Part shown: piece after piece, positions 8,264-15,546 of the stretch
Position numbering within the stretch: the stretch's first letter is position 1
How the letters are laid out: each line of letters begins with the position of its first letter
Assembly: GCF_000718165.1 (NCBI RefSeq)
Contig: NZ_JOEY01000003.1
Coordinates: 1-64,000 of the forward strand
Length of the DNA stretch: 64,000 nt
Direction of reading: 5' to 3'
Origin: Streptomyces fulvoviolaceus
GTDB lineage: Bacteria; Actinomycetota; Actinomycetes; Streptomycetales; Streptomycetaceae
Translations under genes and position numbers: made by a program
The notes under the pieces: model-generated
What the model saw: the letters and a program-made list of their open reading frames with translations, nothing else
Database searches by the model: none
What the model was told of the DNA's origin: nothing

Positions 8264-9292
8264 ATGCGGGTCGGAGTACTGACCGGAGGCGGCGACTGCC
8301 CCGGACTCAACGCCGTCATCCGGGGCATCGTCCGCAAGGGCGTACAGGAGTACGGCTACGACTTCGTCGGCTTCCGGGACGGCTGGCGAGGGCCCCTCGA
8401 AGGCGACACGGTGCGCCTCGACATCCCCGCCGTGCGCGGCATCCTGCCCCGCGGCGGCACGATCCTCGGCTCCTCGCGCACCAACCCCCTCAAGCAGGAG
8501 AACGGCATCCGCCGGATCAAGGAGAACCTCGCCAAGCTGGAGGTCGAGGCGCTCATCACGATCGGCGGCGAGGACACGCTCGGGGTCGCCACCCGGCTGT
8601 GGGAGGAGTACGCCGTGCCGTGCGTCGGCGTGCCGAAGACCATCGACAACGACCTGTCGGGCACGGACTACACCTTCGGTTTCGACACGGCGGTCGGCAT
8701 CGCGACGGAGGCGATCGACCGGCTGCACACCACCGCCGAGTCGCACATGCGGGTGCTGGTCTGCGAGGTGATGGGCCGTCACGCCGGCTGGATCGCCATC
8801 CACTCCGGCCTGGCCGGTGGCGCCAACGTCATCCTCATCCCCGAGCAGCGCTTCGACGTCGAGCAGGTGTGCGCCTGGGTGACTTCCCGCTTCAAGGCGT
8901 CGTACGCGCCGATCGTCGTCGTCGCGGAGGGTGCGATGCCGAAGGACGGCGACGTGGTGCTCAAGGACCAGTCGCTGGACTCCTTCGGACATGTGCGGCT
9001 GTCCGGCGTGGGCGAGTGGCTGGCCAAGGAGATCGAGAAGCGCACCGGCAAGGAGGCCCGCACGACGGTCCTCGGGCACATCCAGCGCGGCGGCACCCCC
9101 AGTGCCTTCGACCGCTGGCTCGCCACCCGCTTCGGGCTGCACGCCATCGAGGCTGTCCGCGACGGCGACTTCGGCAAGATGGTCGCCCTGCGCGGCACGG
9201 ACATCGTCCGCGTCCCGATCTCGGAGGCCACGGCCAAGCTGAAGACGGTGGATCCGAAGCTGTACGAGGAGGTCGGGGTCTTCTTCGGCTGA
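8264..9292 (+). CDS. pfkA: 6-phosphofructokinase with PPi-type donor residues
   Basis: Phosphorylates fructose-6-phosphate to the 1,6-bisphosphate in glycolysis. The 342-residue protein has the family motifs GVLTGGGDCPGLNA, PKTIDND and EVMGRHAGW. At the phosphoryl-donor site it reads GGEDTL with Asp104 where E. coli ATP-PFK has Gly, and Lys125 in PKTIDND where ATP enzymes have Gly. Both residues are those of pyrophosphate-dependent enzymes such as that of Amycolatopsis. Actinobacterial group III PFKs include both ATP and PPi users, so donor preference needs assay. It is separated from macR by 145 bp carrying a CRP-like palindrome. Confidence 0.92.
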   Translation: MRVGVLTGGGDCPGLNAVIRGIVRKGVQEYGYDFVGFRDGWRGPLEGDTVRLDIPAVRGILPRGGTILGSSRTNPLKQENGIRRIKENLAKLEVEALITIGGEDTLGVATRLWEEYAVPCVGVPKTIDNDLSGTDYTFGFDTAVGIATEAIDRLHTTAESHMRVLVCEVMGRHAGWIAIHSGLAGGANVILIPEQRFDVEQVCAWVTSRFKASYAPIVVVAEGAMPKDGDVVLKDQSLDSFGHVRLSGVGEWLAKEIEKRTGKEARTTVLGHIQRGGTPSAFDRWLATRFGLHAIEAVRDGDFGKMVALRGTDIVRVPISEATAKLKTVDPKLYEEVGVFFG

Positions 9293-9322
9293 CCGGCTGA
9301 CCGGCTGACCGGCTGAACCGGC
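9291..9322 (+). repeat. 8-bp tandem repeat at the pfkA stop codon
   Basis: The unit GACCGGCT is repeated three times (9291-9314), preceded by a partial copy CGGCT and followed by a degenerate copy GAACCGGC. Because 8 is not a multiple of 3, the TGA triplets at 9290, 9298, 9306 and 9314 fall in all three reading frames, so no frame can read past it. Confidence 0.8.
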
Positions 9323-9331
9323 AGGCCTGGG

Positions 9332-9366
9332 TTATGGGCCGTATATTCGGCGTATTCGGCCCATAA
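9332..9366. promoter_or_regulatory. Perfect inverted repeat before the dehydrogenase gene, candidate operator
   Basis: TTATGGGCCG (9332-9341) and CGGCCCATAA (9357-9366) are perfect complements around a 15-nt A/T-rich centre that itself contains two TATTCGGC copies. CCTGG and CCAGG extend it outwards (9326-9330 and 9370-9374). It ends 20 bp before the start codon of the downstream gene. The arms have no U-tract after them, so an operator is likelier than a terminator. Confidence 0.45.
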
Positions 9367-9386
9367 TCGCCAGGACGGGAGCGGTC

Positions 9387-10382
9387 GTGGAGATCCTTGC
9401 CTTCGGTGTCCAGGCTGACGAGAAGCCCCTGATCGAGCACGCCTTCGCCGACCACCACGACGTCCGCTGCCTGGACGTCTTCCTCAACGAGGACACCGCC
9501 CCCATCGCGGCCGGCTACGAGATCGTCTCCACCAGCGTCAACGCCGAACTCGGCGCGCGCGTCCTGCAGACCCTCGCGGCCGGCGGCACCCGGATGATCG
9601 CCCAGCGCTCCACCGGCTTCAACAACATCGACCTCAAGGTCGCCGAGCGCCTCGGCATGACGGTCGCCCGGGTCTCGTACTACTCGCCGTACTCGGTCGC
9701 CGAGTTCGCCTGGACCCTCGCCATGGCGGTCAACCGCCGTGTCGTGCGCGCCTCCACGCGCACGCGTGACTTCGACTTCCGCCTCGACGGCCTGATGGGC
9801 CGCGACATGCACGGCCGCACCGCCGGCGTCCTCGGCACCGGCAAGATCGGCGAGGCCTTCACCCGGATCGCCCACGGCTTCGGCATGAGGCTGCTCGGCT
9901 GGGACGTCGCCGAGAACCCGGCCTGTATGGAACTCGGCATGAAGTACGTCCCCAAGGAGCAGCTCCTCGCCGAGTCCGACCTGGTCACCCTGCACGTCCC
10001 TTTGATGCCGGAGACCCAGCGCCTCATCGACGCCGACGCCCTGAAGGCGATGAAGGACGACGCGATCCTGGTCAACTCCAGCCGCGGCGGCCTGATCGAC
10101 ACCGCGGCCCTCGTCGCCGAACTGCGCGAGGGCCGCTTCTCGGGCGTGGGACTGGATGTGTACGAGGCGGAGGCAGGGCTCTTCTTCCTCGACAAGTCCC
10201 TGGAGGCGATCGAGGACGACACCCTGGCCCGCCTGGTCACCTTCCCGAATGTCCTGGTCACGTCCCACCAGGCGTACTACACCGAGGACGCCGTCGCCCA
10301 GATCGTCGACGCCACGGTGAAGAACGTCCTCGACTACACGGCCGGCCGCCGCTCGGAGAACGTGCTCGTGCCGCGCAGCTGA
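9387..10382 (+). CDS. ldhA: D-2-hydroxyacid dehydrogenase (D-lactate dehydrogenase-like)
   Basis: A 331-residue NAD-dependent D-2-hydroxyacid dehydrogenase. The dinucleotide-binding motif is GVLGTGKIGEA. The substrate Arg lies in NSSRGGLIDT, the Glu in GLDVYEAEAG, and the catalytic His in SHQAYYTEDA. The sequence GLDVYE followed closely by LFFLDKS is typical of fermentative D-lactate dehydrogenases. It would reduce pyruvate to D-lactate. GTG start at 9387. The gene runs 49 bp into the 3' end of trpEG on the other strand. Substrate is inferred; related enzymes use phenylpyruvate or hydroxyisocaproate. Confidence 0.85.
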   Translation: MEILAFGVQADEKPLIEHAFADHHDVRCLDVFLNEDTAPIAAGYEIVSTSVNAELGARVLQTLAAGGTRMIAQRSTGFNNIDLKVAERLGMTVARVSYYSPYSVAEFAWTLAMAVNRRVVRASTRTRDFDFRLDGLMGRDMHGRTAGVLGTGKIGEAFTRIAHGFGMRLLGWDVAENPACMELGMKYVPKEQLLAESDLVTLHVPLMPETQRLIDADALKAMKDDAILVNSSRGGLIDTAALVAELREGRFSGVGLDVYEAEAGLFFLDKSLEAIEDDTLARLVTFPNVLVTSHQAYYTEDAVAQIVDATVKNVLDYTAGRRSENVLVPRS

Positions 10383-12214
10383 CCGACGAGCTCCCGCACG
10401 ACGGTGGCGCCGTTCAGCGTCAGCACCGACTCGGGGTGGAACTGCACACCGGCAAAGCCCGGCCCGCGCAGGGCATGCACCTCGTGCGTGGAGCTCCGGC
10501 TGACCTCCACGCCGTGCGCGGCCAGCTCCGCCGCCGTCTCGTCGTCGCACCGCGCCACGAAGCTGTTGTAGAAGCCGACGGTCTCCGGCCGTCCGAACAG
10601 GTCGACCGTCGTCTGCGCACCCTGGTACGGCACTTCCTTCCGTACGATCTCCAGCCCCAGCTCGGCCGCGATCAGCTCGTGCCCGAGGCAGACGCCGAGC
10701 ACACCGTGCCGGTTGTCCCGGAGCGCCTCGGCGGTCAGGGCCCGCAGGAACCGCATCTTGGGGTCGTCCGGGTCCGAGGGGTCACCCGGCCCGGGTCCCA
10801 GCACGACCGGCCCCTCGTGCGCGAGCACCGCCTCCCGCAGCCCCGGCTCGTCGTACCGGCGCACGGTCACCTCCAGGCCGCTCGACCGCAGCACGTGCGC
10901 GAGCATCGCCGTGAAGGTGTCCTCGCCGTCGACGACCAGGGCATGGCCGCTCAGCTCTTCCGACCGCTCCTGCATCCGCAGCCAGAAGGGAGCCAGGGAC
11001 GTCCGGCGCCCGTCCAGCGCGGCACGCACGCGTGGGTCGTCGGCGAGGCGTACGCGCGCGTGCTCCTCGCGCGGACGGGACGGTCGTACGCCCAGAGCCG
11101 CGAGCACACCCGCCGCCTTCGCATGCGTCTCAGCCACCTCGCTCGCCGGATCAGAACCGCGGACGAGGGTCGCGCCGACCGGGACGCGCAGGTGTCCGTC
11201 GGAGGAGATGTCGGCCGTACGGATGAGGATGGGGGAGTCGAGGGTCTGCGCCCCGCCGGAGTCCCGCCCGATCAGCGCCAGCGCACCCGCGTAGTAGCCG
11301 CGCCCGCCGACCTCGTGCCGCTCGATGACCCGGCAGGCGTTCTGCACGGGCGAGCCGGTGACGGTGGCCGCGAACATGGTCTCCTTGAGCACCTCGCGCA
11401 CGTCCAGCGAGGACTTCCCCCGCAACTCGTACTCGGTGTGCGCGAGATGGGCCATCTCCTTCAACCGCGGCCCGATGACGACCCCGCCCATGTCGCCGAC
11501 GGTGCACATCATCTTGAGCTCCTCGTCGACGACCATCGACAGCTCCTCGATCTCCTTGCCGTCGGCGAGGAAGTCGAGCAGGTGCTCGGGGGTGGGGCCT
11601 TCGGCGGGATAGCGGTACGTCCCGCTGATCGGGTTCATGACGACGGTCCCGCCGGACATGCGGACGTGCACCTCGGGGCTGGCGCCGACCAGCGTCCGCT
11701 CCCCGGTGTGCACGACGAACGTCCAGTACGCGCCCCGCTCGCCTTCGAGGAGCCGCCGGAACAGGGCGAGGGCGTCGGCGCGAGAGAACCCCGGGATCCC
11801 GCCCTCGTACGTCCGCCGGATCACGAAGTTGGCGCCCTCGCCCTGCCCGATCTCCTCGCGCAGCACGCGGCCGACGATCTCGGCGTATTCGTCGTCGTCG
11901 ACGTCGAAGCCGCCGTTCTCGACCCGCACGTCATGCGCGGGGAGCTGAGCGAGGGCCTCCTCCAAGGACAGCGTGTGTGTCTCCTCGGGCGTCAGCACCG
12001 CCAGCGGCGTCCCGTCGTCGCGGACGTCGAAGCCGCGCTCGCGGATCTGCCGGAAGGGGACGAGCACGAGGCCCTCGTCGGGGAGGTCGGCGAGACGGTC
12101 GTACGTGCTGACCGGGCCGAGGAGCAGCTCGACGGTGTTGTCGTCGTGGCCGGGGGTGCGGCGACGCAGCAGGGCGAAGGGGCGGGGATCGTCCAGCAGG
12201 TCCGGCAGGTTCAT
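10334..12214 (-). CDS. trpEG: Anthranilate synthase, TrpE-TrpG fusion
   Basis: Converts chorismate and glutamine to anthranilate, the first committed step of tryptophan synthesis. The 626-residue protein joins a chorismate-binding TrpE part (VTGSPVQNACRVIERHE, GRGYYAGALALIG) to a class I glutamine amidotransferase (LGVCLGHEL with the catalytic Cys, VQFHPESVL with the His). This single-chain layout occurs in some actinobacterial and phenazine-type enzymes. I start at the ATG at 12214 (MNLPDLLDD). The frame upstream is the attenuator region. Expression should be set by the Trp leader at 12316-12372 and the terminator hairpin at 12269-12294. The 3' end overlaps the convergent dehydrogenase gene by 49 bp. 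Confidence 0.93.
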   Translation of the reverse strand: MNLPDLLDDPRPFALLRRRTPGHDDNTVELLLGPVSTYDRLADLPDEGLVLVPFRQIRERGFDVRDDGTPLAVLTPEETHTLSLEEALAQLPAHDVRVENGGFDVDDDEYAEIVGRVLREEIGQGEGANFVIRRTYEGGIPGFSRADALALFRRLLEGERGAYWTFVVHTGERTLVGASPEVHVRMSGGTVVMNPISGTYRYPAEGPTPEHLLDFLADGKEIEELSMVVDEELKMMCTVGDMGGVVIGPRLKEMAHLAHTEYELRGKSSLDVREVLKETMFAATVTGSPVQNACRVIERHEVGGRGYYAGALALIGRDSGGAQTLDSPILIRTADISSDGHLRVPVGATLVRGSDPASEVAETHAKAAGVLAALGVRPSRPREEHARVRLADDPRVRAALDGRRTSLAPFWLRMQERSEELSGHALVVDGEDTFTAMLAHVLRSSGLEVTVRRYDEPGLREAVLAHEGPVVLGPGPGDPSDPDDPKMRFLRALTAEALRDNRHGVLGVCLGHELIAAELGLEIVRKEVPYQGAQTTVDLFGRPETVGFYNSFVARCDDETAAELAAHGVEVSRSSTHEVHALRGPGFAGVQFHPESVLTLNGATVVRELVGQLRGTSTFSERRPAV

Positions 12215-12268
12215 GGATCGGTCATCCTTCTCGATCGGTTCGATGGAGAGGAGCGACCCCGGAAACGC

Positions 12269-12294
12269 CGAAGGCCGCCCTCGGGCGGCCTTCG
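12269..12294 (-). terminator. Attenuator terminator hairpin of trpEG
   Basis: A perfect 12-bp stem (CGAAGGCCGCCC at 12269-12280 and GGGCGGCCTTCG at 12283-12294) with a nominal 2-nt loop lies between the Trp leader peptide and the trpEG start. On the minus strand it follows the leader by 21 nt, as expected of a ribosome-controlled attenuator. The U-rich tail is weak (CGGCGTTTCC). Confidence 0.75.
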
Positions 12295-12315
12295 CGAAGT
12301 CTTGCGTACGCGCAG

Positions 12316-12372
12316 TCAGTGGGCCGCCGGATGAGCGGTCCACCACCAGTTCTGGGTCGAGTGCGCGAACAT
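12316..12372 (-). CDS. trpL: Trp-rich leader peptide of trpEG
   Basis: An 18-residue reading frame, MFAHSTQNWWWTAHPAAH, with three consecutive tryptophan codons (TGG TGG TGG), lies upstream of the attenuator hairpin and 101 nt before trpEG. An AAGGTG sequence sits 7 nt before its ATG. Ribosome stalling at the Trp codons when charged tRNA-Trp is scarce would favour an antiterminator. This is the classical trp attenuation design. It is too short for normal gene calling. Confidence 0.88.
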   Translation of the reverse strand: MFAHSTQNWWWTAHPAAH

Positions 12373-12385
12373 GCGACGCACCTTA

Positions 12386-12409
12386 CCCCACGCGCACCTG
12401 AGCGTGGGG
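12386..12409. promoter_or_regulatory. Inverted repeat in the trpL-aroH divergent region
   Basis: CCCCACGC (12386-12393) and GCGTGGGG (12402-12409) form a perfect 8-bp inverted repeat with an 8-nt centre in the 96-bp gap between the Trp leader and the aroH start. It is well placed as an operator for both divergent units. No known regulator motif is recognised. Confidence 0.35.
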
Positions 12410-12468
12410 GCGTCTCACCTGTCGAGCCGTGCGAAAACGACTCGACACGACCCCGTAATGTTGAGGGC

Positions 12469-13821
12469 GTGACCGTGAACGCTAAGACCAGCGCGAGCGC
12501 TGGCAACACCTGGCGAGACCTGCCCGCGGCGCAGCAGCCCGAGTACCCCGACACCGAGGCTCTGCGCGCAGTCGTTGCGGAGCTGGAGTCGTATCCGCCG
12601 CTCGTCTTCGCGGGCGAGTGCGACCAGCTGCGCGCCCGGATGGCGGCCGTCGCCAAGGGAGAGGCGTTCCTCCTCCAGGGCGGCGACTGCGCCGAGGCCT
12701 TCGATGCGGTGTCCGCCGACCACATCCGCAACAAGCTCAAGACCCTGCTCCAGATGGGCGCCGTGCTGACGTACGCCGCCTCGGTGCCGGTCGTGAAGGT
12801 CGGCCGGATCGCCGGCCAGTACTCCAAGCCGCGCTCCAAGGGCACCGAGACCCGCGACGGCGTGACCCTGCCGACGTACCGCGGCGACTCGGTCAACGGC
12901 TTCGACTTCAACGAGAAGGCCCGGATCCCGGACCCCGAGCGCCTGAAGCGGATGTACAACGCGTCGGCCTCAACGCTCAACCTGGTGCGCGCCTTCACCA
13001 CCGGCGGCTACGCCGACCTGCGCCAGGTGCATGCCTGGAACCAGGACTTCGTGAAGTCGTCCCCGTCCGGCCAGCGCTACGAGCAGCTGGCCCGCGAGAT
13101 CGACCAGGCGCTGAACTTCATGCGGGCCTGCGGGACCGACCCGGAGGAGTTCAAGACCGTCGAGTTCTACTCCTCGCACGAGGCGCTGCTGCTCGACTAC
13201 GAGTCGGCGCTCACCCGCGTGGACTCGCGCTCGGGGCAGCTGTACGACGTCTCCGCGCACATGGTGTGGATCGGTGAGCGCACCCGGCAGCTGGACCACG
13301 CGCACATCGAGTTCGCCTCGAAGATCCGCAACCCGATCGGCATCAAGCTCGGCCCGACGACGACGGCCGAGGAGGCGCTGCAGTACATCGAGCGCCTGGA
13401 CCCGGACCGCGAGCCGGGCCGGCTGACCTTCATCGTCCGCATGGGCGCCGACAAGGTCCGCGACAAGCTGCCCGAGCTGGTCGAGAAGGTCACCGCCTCG
13501 GGCGCGACGGTGGCCTGGATCACCGACCCGATGCACGGCAACACCTACGAGGCGGCCTCCGGCCACAAGACCCGCCGCTTCGACGACGTGCTCGACGAGG
13601 TCAAGGGCTTCTTCGAGGTCCACAAGGGTCTGGGCACCCACCCGGGCGGCATCCACGTGGAGCTCACCGGTGACGACGTCACCGAGTGCGTGGGCGGCGG
13701 CGACGAGATCTTCGTCGACGACCTGCACCAGCGCTACGAGACGGCCTGCGACCCCCGGCTCAACCGCAGCCAGTCGCTCGACCTGGCGTTCCTCGTCGCG
13801 GAGATGTACCGCGACCAGTAG
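12469..13821 (+). CDS. aroH: Class II (plant-type) DAHP synthase
   Basis: Condenses phosphoenolpyruvate with erythrose-4-phosphate, the first shikimate-pathway step. The 450-residue protein is the class II form found in plants and actinobacteria, with WRDLPAAQQPEYPD near the start, LLQGGDCAE (metal-binding Cys), a PVVKVGRIAGQ(Y/F)-type segment, IKLGPTT and WITDPMHGNT. I take the GTG at 12469 (MTVNAKTSAS), which agrees with remembered homologues. A longer frame from 12319 would run through the divergent Trp leader. Being divergent from trpEG, it gives coordinated supply of chorismate to tryptophan. A strong terminator follows at 13860. Confidence 0.93.
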   Translation: MTVNAKTSASAGNTWRDLPAAQQPEYPDTEALRAVVAELESYPPLVFAGECDQLRARMAAVAKGEAFLLQGGDCAEAFDAVSADHIRNKLKTLLQMGAVLTYAASVPVVKVGRIAGQYSKPRSKGTETRDGVTLPTYRGDSVNGFDFNEKARIPDPERLKRMYNASASTLNLVRAFTTGGYADLRQVHAWNQDFVKSSPSGQRYEQLAREIDQALNFMRACGTDPEEFKTVEFYSSHEALLLDYESALTRVDSRSGQLYDVSAHMVWIGERTRQLDHAHIEFASKIRNPIGIKLGPTTTAEEALQYIERLDPDREPGRLTFIVRMGADKVRDKLPELVEKVTASGATVAWITDPMHGNTYEAASGHKTRRFDDVLDEVKGFFEVHKGLGTHPGGIHVELTGDDVTECVGGGDEIFVDDLHQRYETACDPRLNRSQSLDLAFLVAEMYRDQ

Positions 13822-13859
13822 TAGATCAGCAGGCGGTCCGCCTGTTACAGGGACGTGAA

Positions 13860-13900
13860 GTGGGGCGTGGATCACATACGATCCACGCCCCACACCACTT
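13860..13900 (+). terminator. Rho-independent terminator of aroH
   Basis: A perfect 14-bp stem (13860-13873 with 13880-13893) closes a 6-nt loop ACATAC and is followed by ACCACTTTT. A smaller palindrome, CAGGCGG-T-CCGCCTG, sits just after the aroH stop at 13830-13844. Confidence 0.85.
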
Positions 13901-13926
13901 TTACGGTCCCTGTGGGACGGGTAAGG

Positions 13927-13945
13927 TTAGGTTAGCCTCACCGAT
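13927..13945. promoter_or_regulatory. Iron box (DmdR1/DtxR-type operator) upstream of bfd
   Basis: TTAGGTTAGCCTCACCGAT matches the Streptomyces iron-box consensus TTAGGTTAGGCTCACCTAA at 16 of 19 positions and lies 47 bp before the bfd start. It predicts repression of bfd by the iron-bound DtxR/DmdR1 repressor, so that stored iron is released in starvation. Confidence 0.8.
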
Positions 13946-13991
13946 TAATCGGGACGGCACGACCTTCAATCCCGTCGGGGAGGTGACCCGC

Positions 13992-14234
13992 GTGTACGTC
14001 TGTAACTGCTTCGGTGTGACCGAGGCGCAGGTGAAGAAGCACGCGGAGGACGGCGCCGGCACTCCCCGCCAGATAGCTTCGGCCTGCAAGGCGGGCACCG
14101 ACTGCGGGTCGTGCGTACGCCGTATCCAGGCTCTGCTGGGCCGGGGCGCGTGTCCCCGCCGTGAGCTGGCCGACCAGGGCCAGCCGGTCCTGTCGGAGCT
14201 CTCGGACCTTTCGGATCTCGAGGAAGCCGCTTAG
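13992..14234 (+). CDS. bfd: Bacterioferritin-associated ferredoxin
   Basis: An 80-residue [2Fe-2S] protein that delivers electrons to bacterioferritin so that ferric iron can be reduced and released. The four cluster ligands are Cys4, Cys6, Cys38 and Cys41, the same numbering as the E. coli protein (VCNCFG and TDCGSC). It starts at the GTG at 13992. The longer frame from 13686 lies inside aroH and crosses its terminator, so it is rejected. The iron box upstream predicts induction under iron limitation. The stop codon interleaves with that of convergent bfr: TTAG at 14231-14234 holds both stops. Confidence 0.92.
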   Translation: MYVCNCFGVTEAQVKKHAEDGAGTPRQIASACKAGTDCGSCVRRIQALLGRGACPRRELADQGQPVLSELSDLSDLEEAA

Positions 14235-14710
14235 CTCTCCGGCTGCTCGATCAGCTGCGCGATGTAGAGCGCCTCGCCGAGCTTCTCCACCAGCTCCAGC
14301 TGGGTGTCGAGGTAGTCGATGTGGTGCTCCTCGTCCTCGAGGATCGACTCGAAGATGTTCGCGGACGTGATGTCGCCCTTGGCGCGCATCACCTCGATAC
14401 CGCGCTTGAGGCGGTCGATCGCCTCGACCTCGACCTGCCGGTCGGCCTCGAACATCTCCTTGACCGTCTGGCCCACCCGTACATGGAAGAGCCGTTGGTA
14501 GTTCGGCAGCCCGTCCAGGAAGAGGATCCGGTCGGTGAGCACCTCGGCGTGCTTCATCTCGTCGAACGACTCGTGGCGCGTGTACTTCGCGAGCTTCGTC
14601 CAGCCGAAGTTCTCCTGCATCTTCGCGTGCAGGAAGTACTGGTTGATCGCGGTGAGCTCGCCGGTGAGCTGCTCGTTGAGGAATTCGATGACCTCGGGGT
14701 CGCCCTGCAT
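14231..14710 (-). CDS. bfr: Bacterioferritin
   Basis: A 159-residue subunit of the 24-mer haem-containing iron-storage shell. All ferroxidase ligands are in the canonical places: Glu18, Glu51, His54, Glu94, Glu127 and His130. Tyr25 and the haem-ligand Met52 are also present. Start at ATG 14710 (MQGDPEVIEFL); the in-frame ATG at 14728 lacks better support. It is convergent with bfd and shares a 4-bp overlap of stop codons. Upstream lies an A/T-rich stretch with CTTAG/CTTAC elements (14780-14825) that could hold the promoter. Confidence 0.95.
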   Translation of the reverse strand: MQGDPEVIEFLNEQLTGELTAINQYFLHAKMQENFGWTKLAKYTRHESFDEMKHAEVLTDRILFLDGLPNYQRLFHVRVGQTVKEMFEADRQVEVEAIDRLKRGIEVMRAKGDITSANIFESILEDEEHHIDYLDTQLELVEKLGEALYIAQLIEQPES

Positions 14711-14885
14711 CGCAGAGGCTCCTTCCAACCGTGGGGAACTGGCAGGTTGCGCCGCATCCTTGCACCGGTCACGAAGATCGTCCAGTAAGTCTTCACTTAG
14801 TAAGTAAGGGCATGCTTAGTTCTAATTGCCCGATTTGGGTGGGGGTTGGTCATGTGCACTGCCCTGGGTCTGTCAGGATGGAGTC

Positions 14886-15530
14886 ATGGGTCAGCCGGTG
14901 GAAAACGAATCGGGAGAACGCGATTCGGGAGGAACGCACTCCGAGCTTCCGCCAGGACAGCGACTGCAGCGCGGCTGGCCGGTCACGCACTACGGACCGG
15001 TCCCCAAGTTCCGCCCCGAGCGCTGGGAGTTCCGGGTCTTCGGTGCCACCGCGGACGGTGAGAAACACTGCTGGAACCATGAGGAGTTCACCGCTCTGCC
15101 GTACACCACCGTCGTGGGCGACCTGCACTGCGTCACGAAGTTCAGCATGGTCGGCGCCGAGTGGGGCGGCATCCCCGCTCGTACGATCCTGGAGATCGCC
15201 CCGCCCGCACCCGCCGTCACCCATGTGATGGTGTGGGCGGAGTACGGCTTCAGCTCGAACCTCCGCCTCGCGGACTTCGCGTCCGGGCGCGCGATCTTCG
15301 CGACCCACAAGGACGGCGAACTGCTGACCGCGGAGCACGGCTTTCCGCTCCGCCTGGTCGTCCCGCATCTGTACGCCTGGAAGGGCCCCAAGTGGGTCCG
15401 CGGCGTGGAGTACATGACCGCCGACCGCCGCGGCTTCTGGGAGGAGCGCGGCTACCACAACGTCGGCGATCCCTGGAAGGAACAGCGCTACTCCTACCAG
15501 GAGGAGCCCGGGGACGGCCCCGAGCTCTGA
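14886..15530 (+). CDS. Molybdopterin-dependent sulfite-oxidase-family protein
   Basis: A 214-residue protein of the sulfite oxidase/YedY superfamily in its short bacterial form. GDLHCVTKFS carries Cys82, which should bind the molybdenum, and the WAEYGFSSNLRL and HLYAWKGPKWV segments are typical. There is no Tat signal, haem domain or C-terminal dimerisation domain, so it appears to be a cytoplasmic oxidoreductase with unknown substrate. I start at the ATG at 14886. The frame opening at 14826 adds residues without family similarity. It is convergent with the DUF4396 gene, with only 16 bp between stops. Confidence 0.85.
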   Translation: MGQPVENESGERDSGGTHSELPPGQRLQRGWPVTHYGPVPKFRPERWEFRVFGATADGEKHCWNHEEFTALPYTTVVGDLHCVTKFSMVGAEWGGIPARTILEIAPPAPAVTHVMVWAEYGFSSNLRLADFASGRAIFATHKDGELLTAEHGFPLRLVVPHLYAWKGPKWVRGVEYMTADRRGFWEERGYHNVGDPWKEQRYSYQEEPGDGPEL

Positions 15531-15546
15531 CTCCCGGTTCCTCGGG

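Noticed and set aside
8961..10550. 529-codon open frame on the minus strand under pfkA and the dehydrogenase gene
   Set aside because: It is antisense to two well-supported genes, its protein is Arg/Ala/Gly/Val-rich without domains, and such shadows are usual in high-GC DNA.
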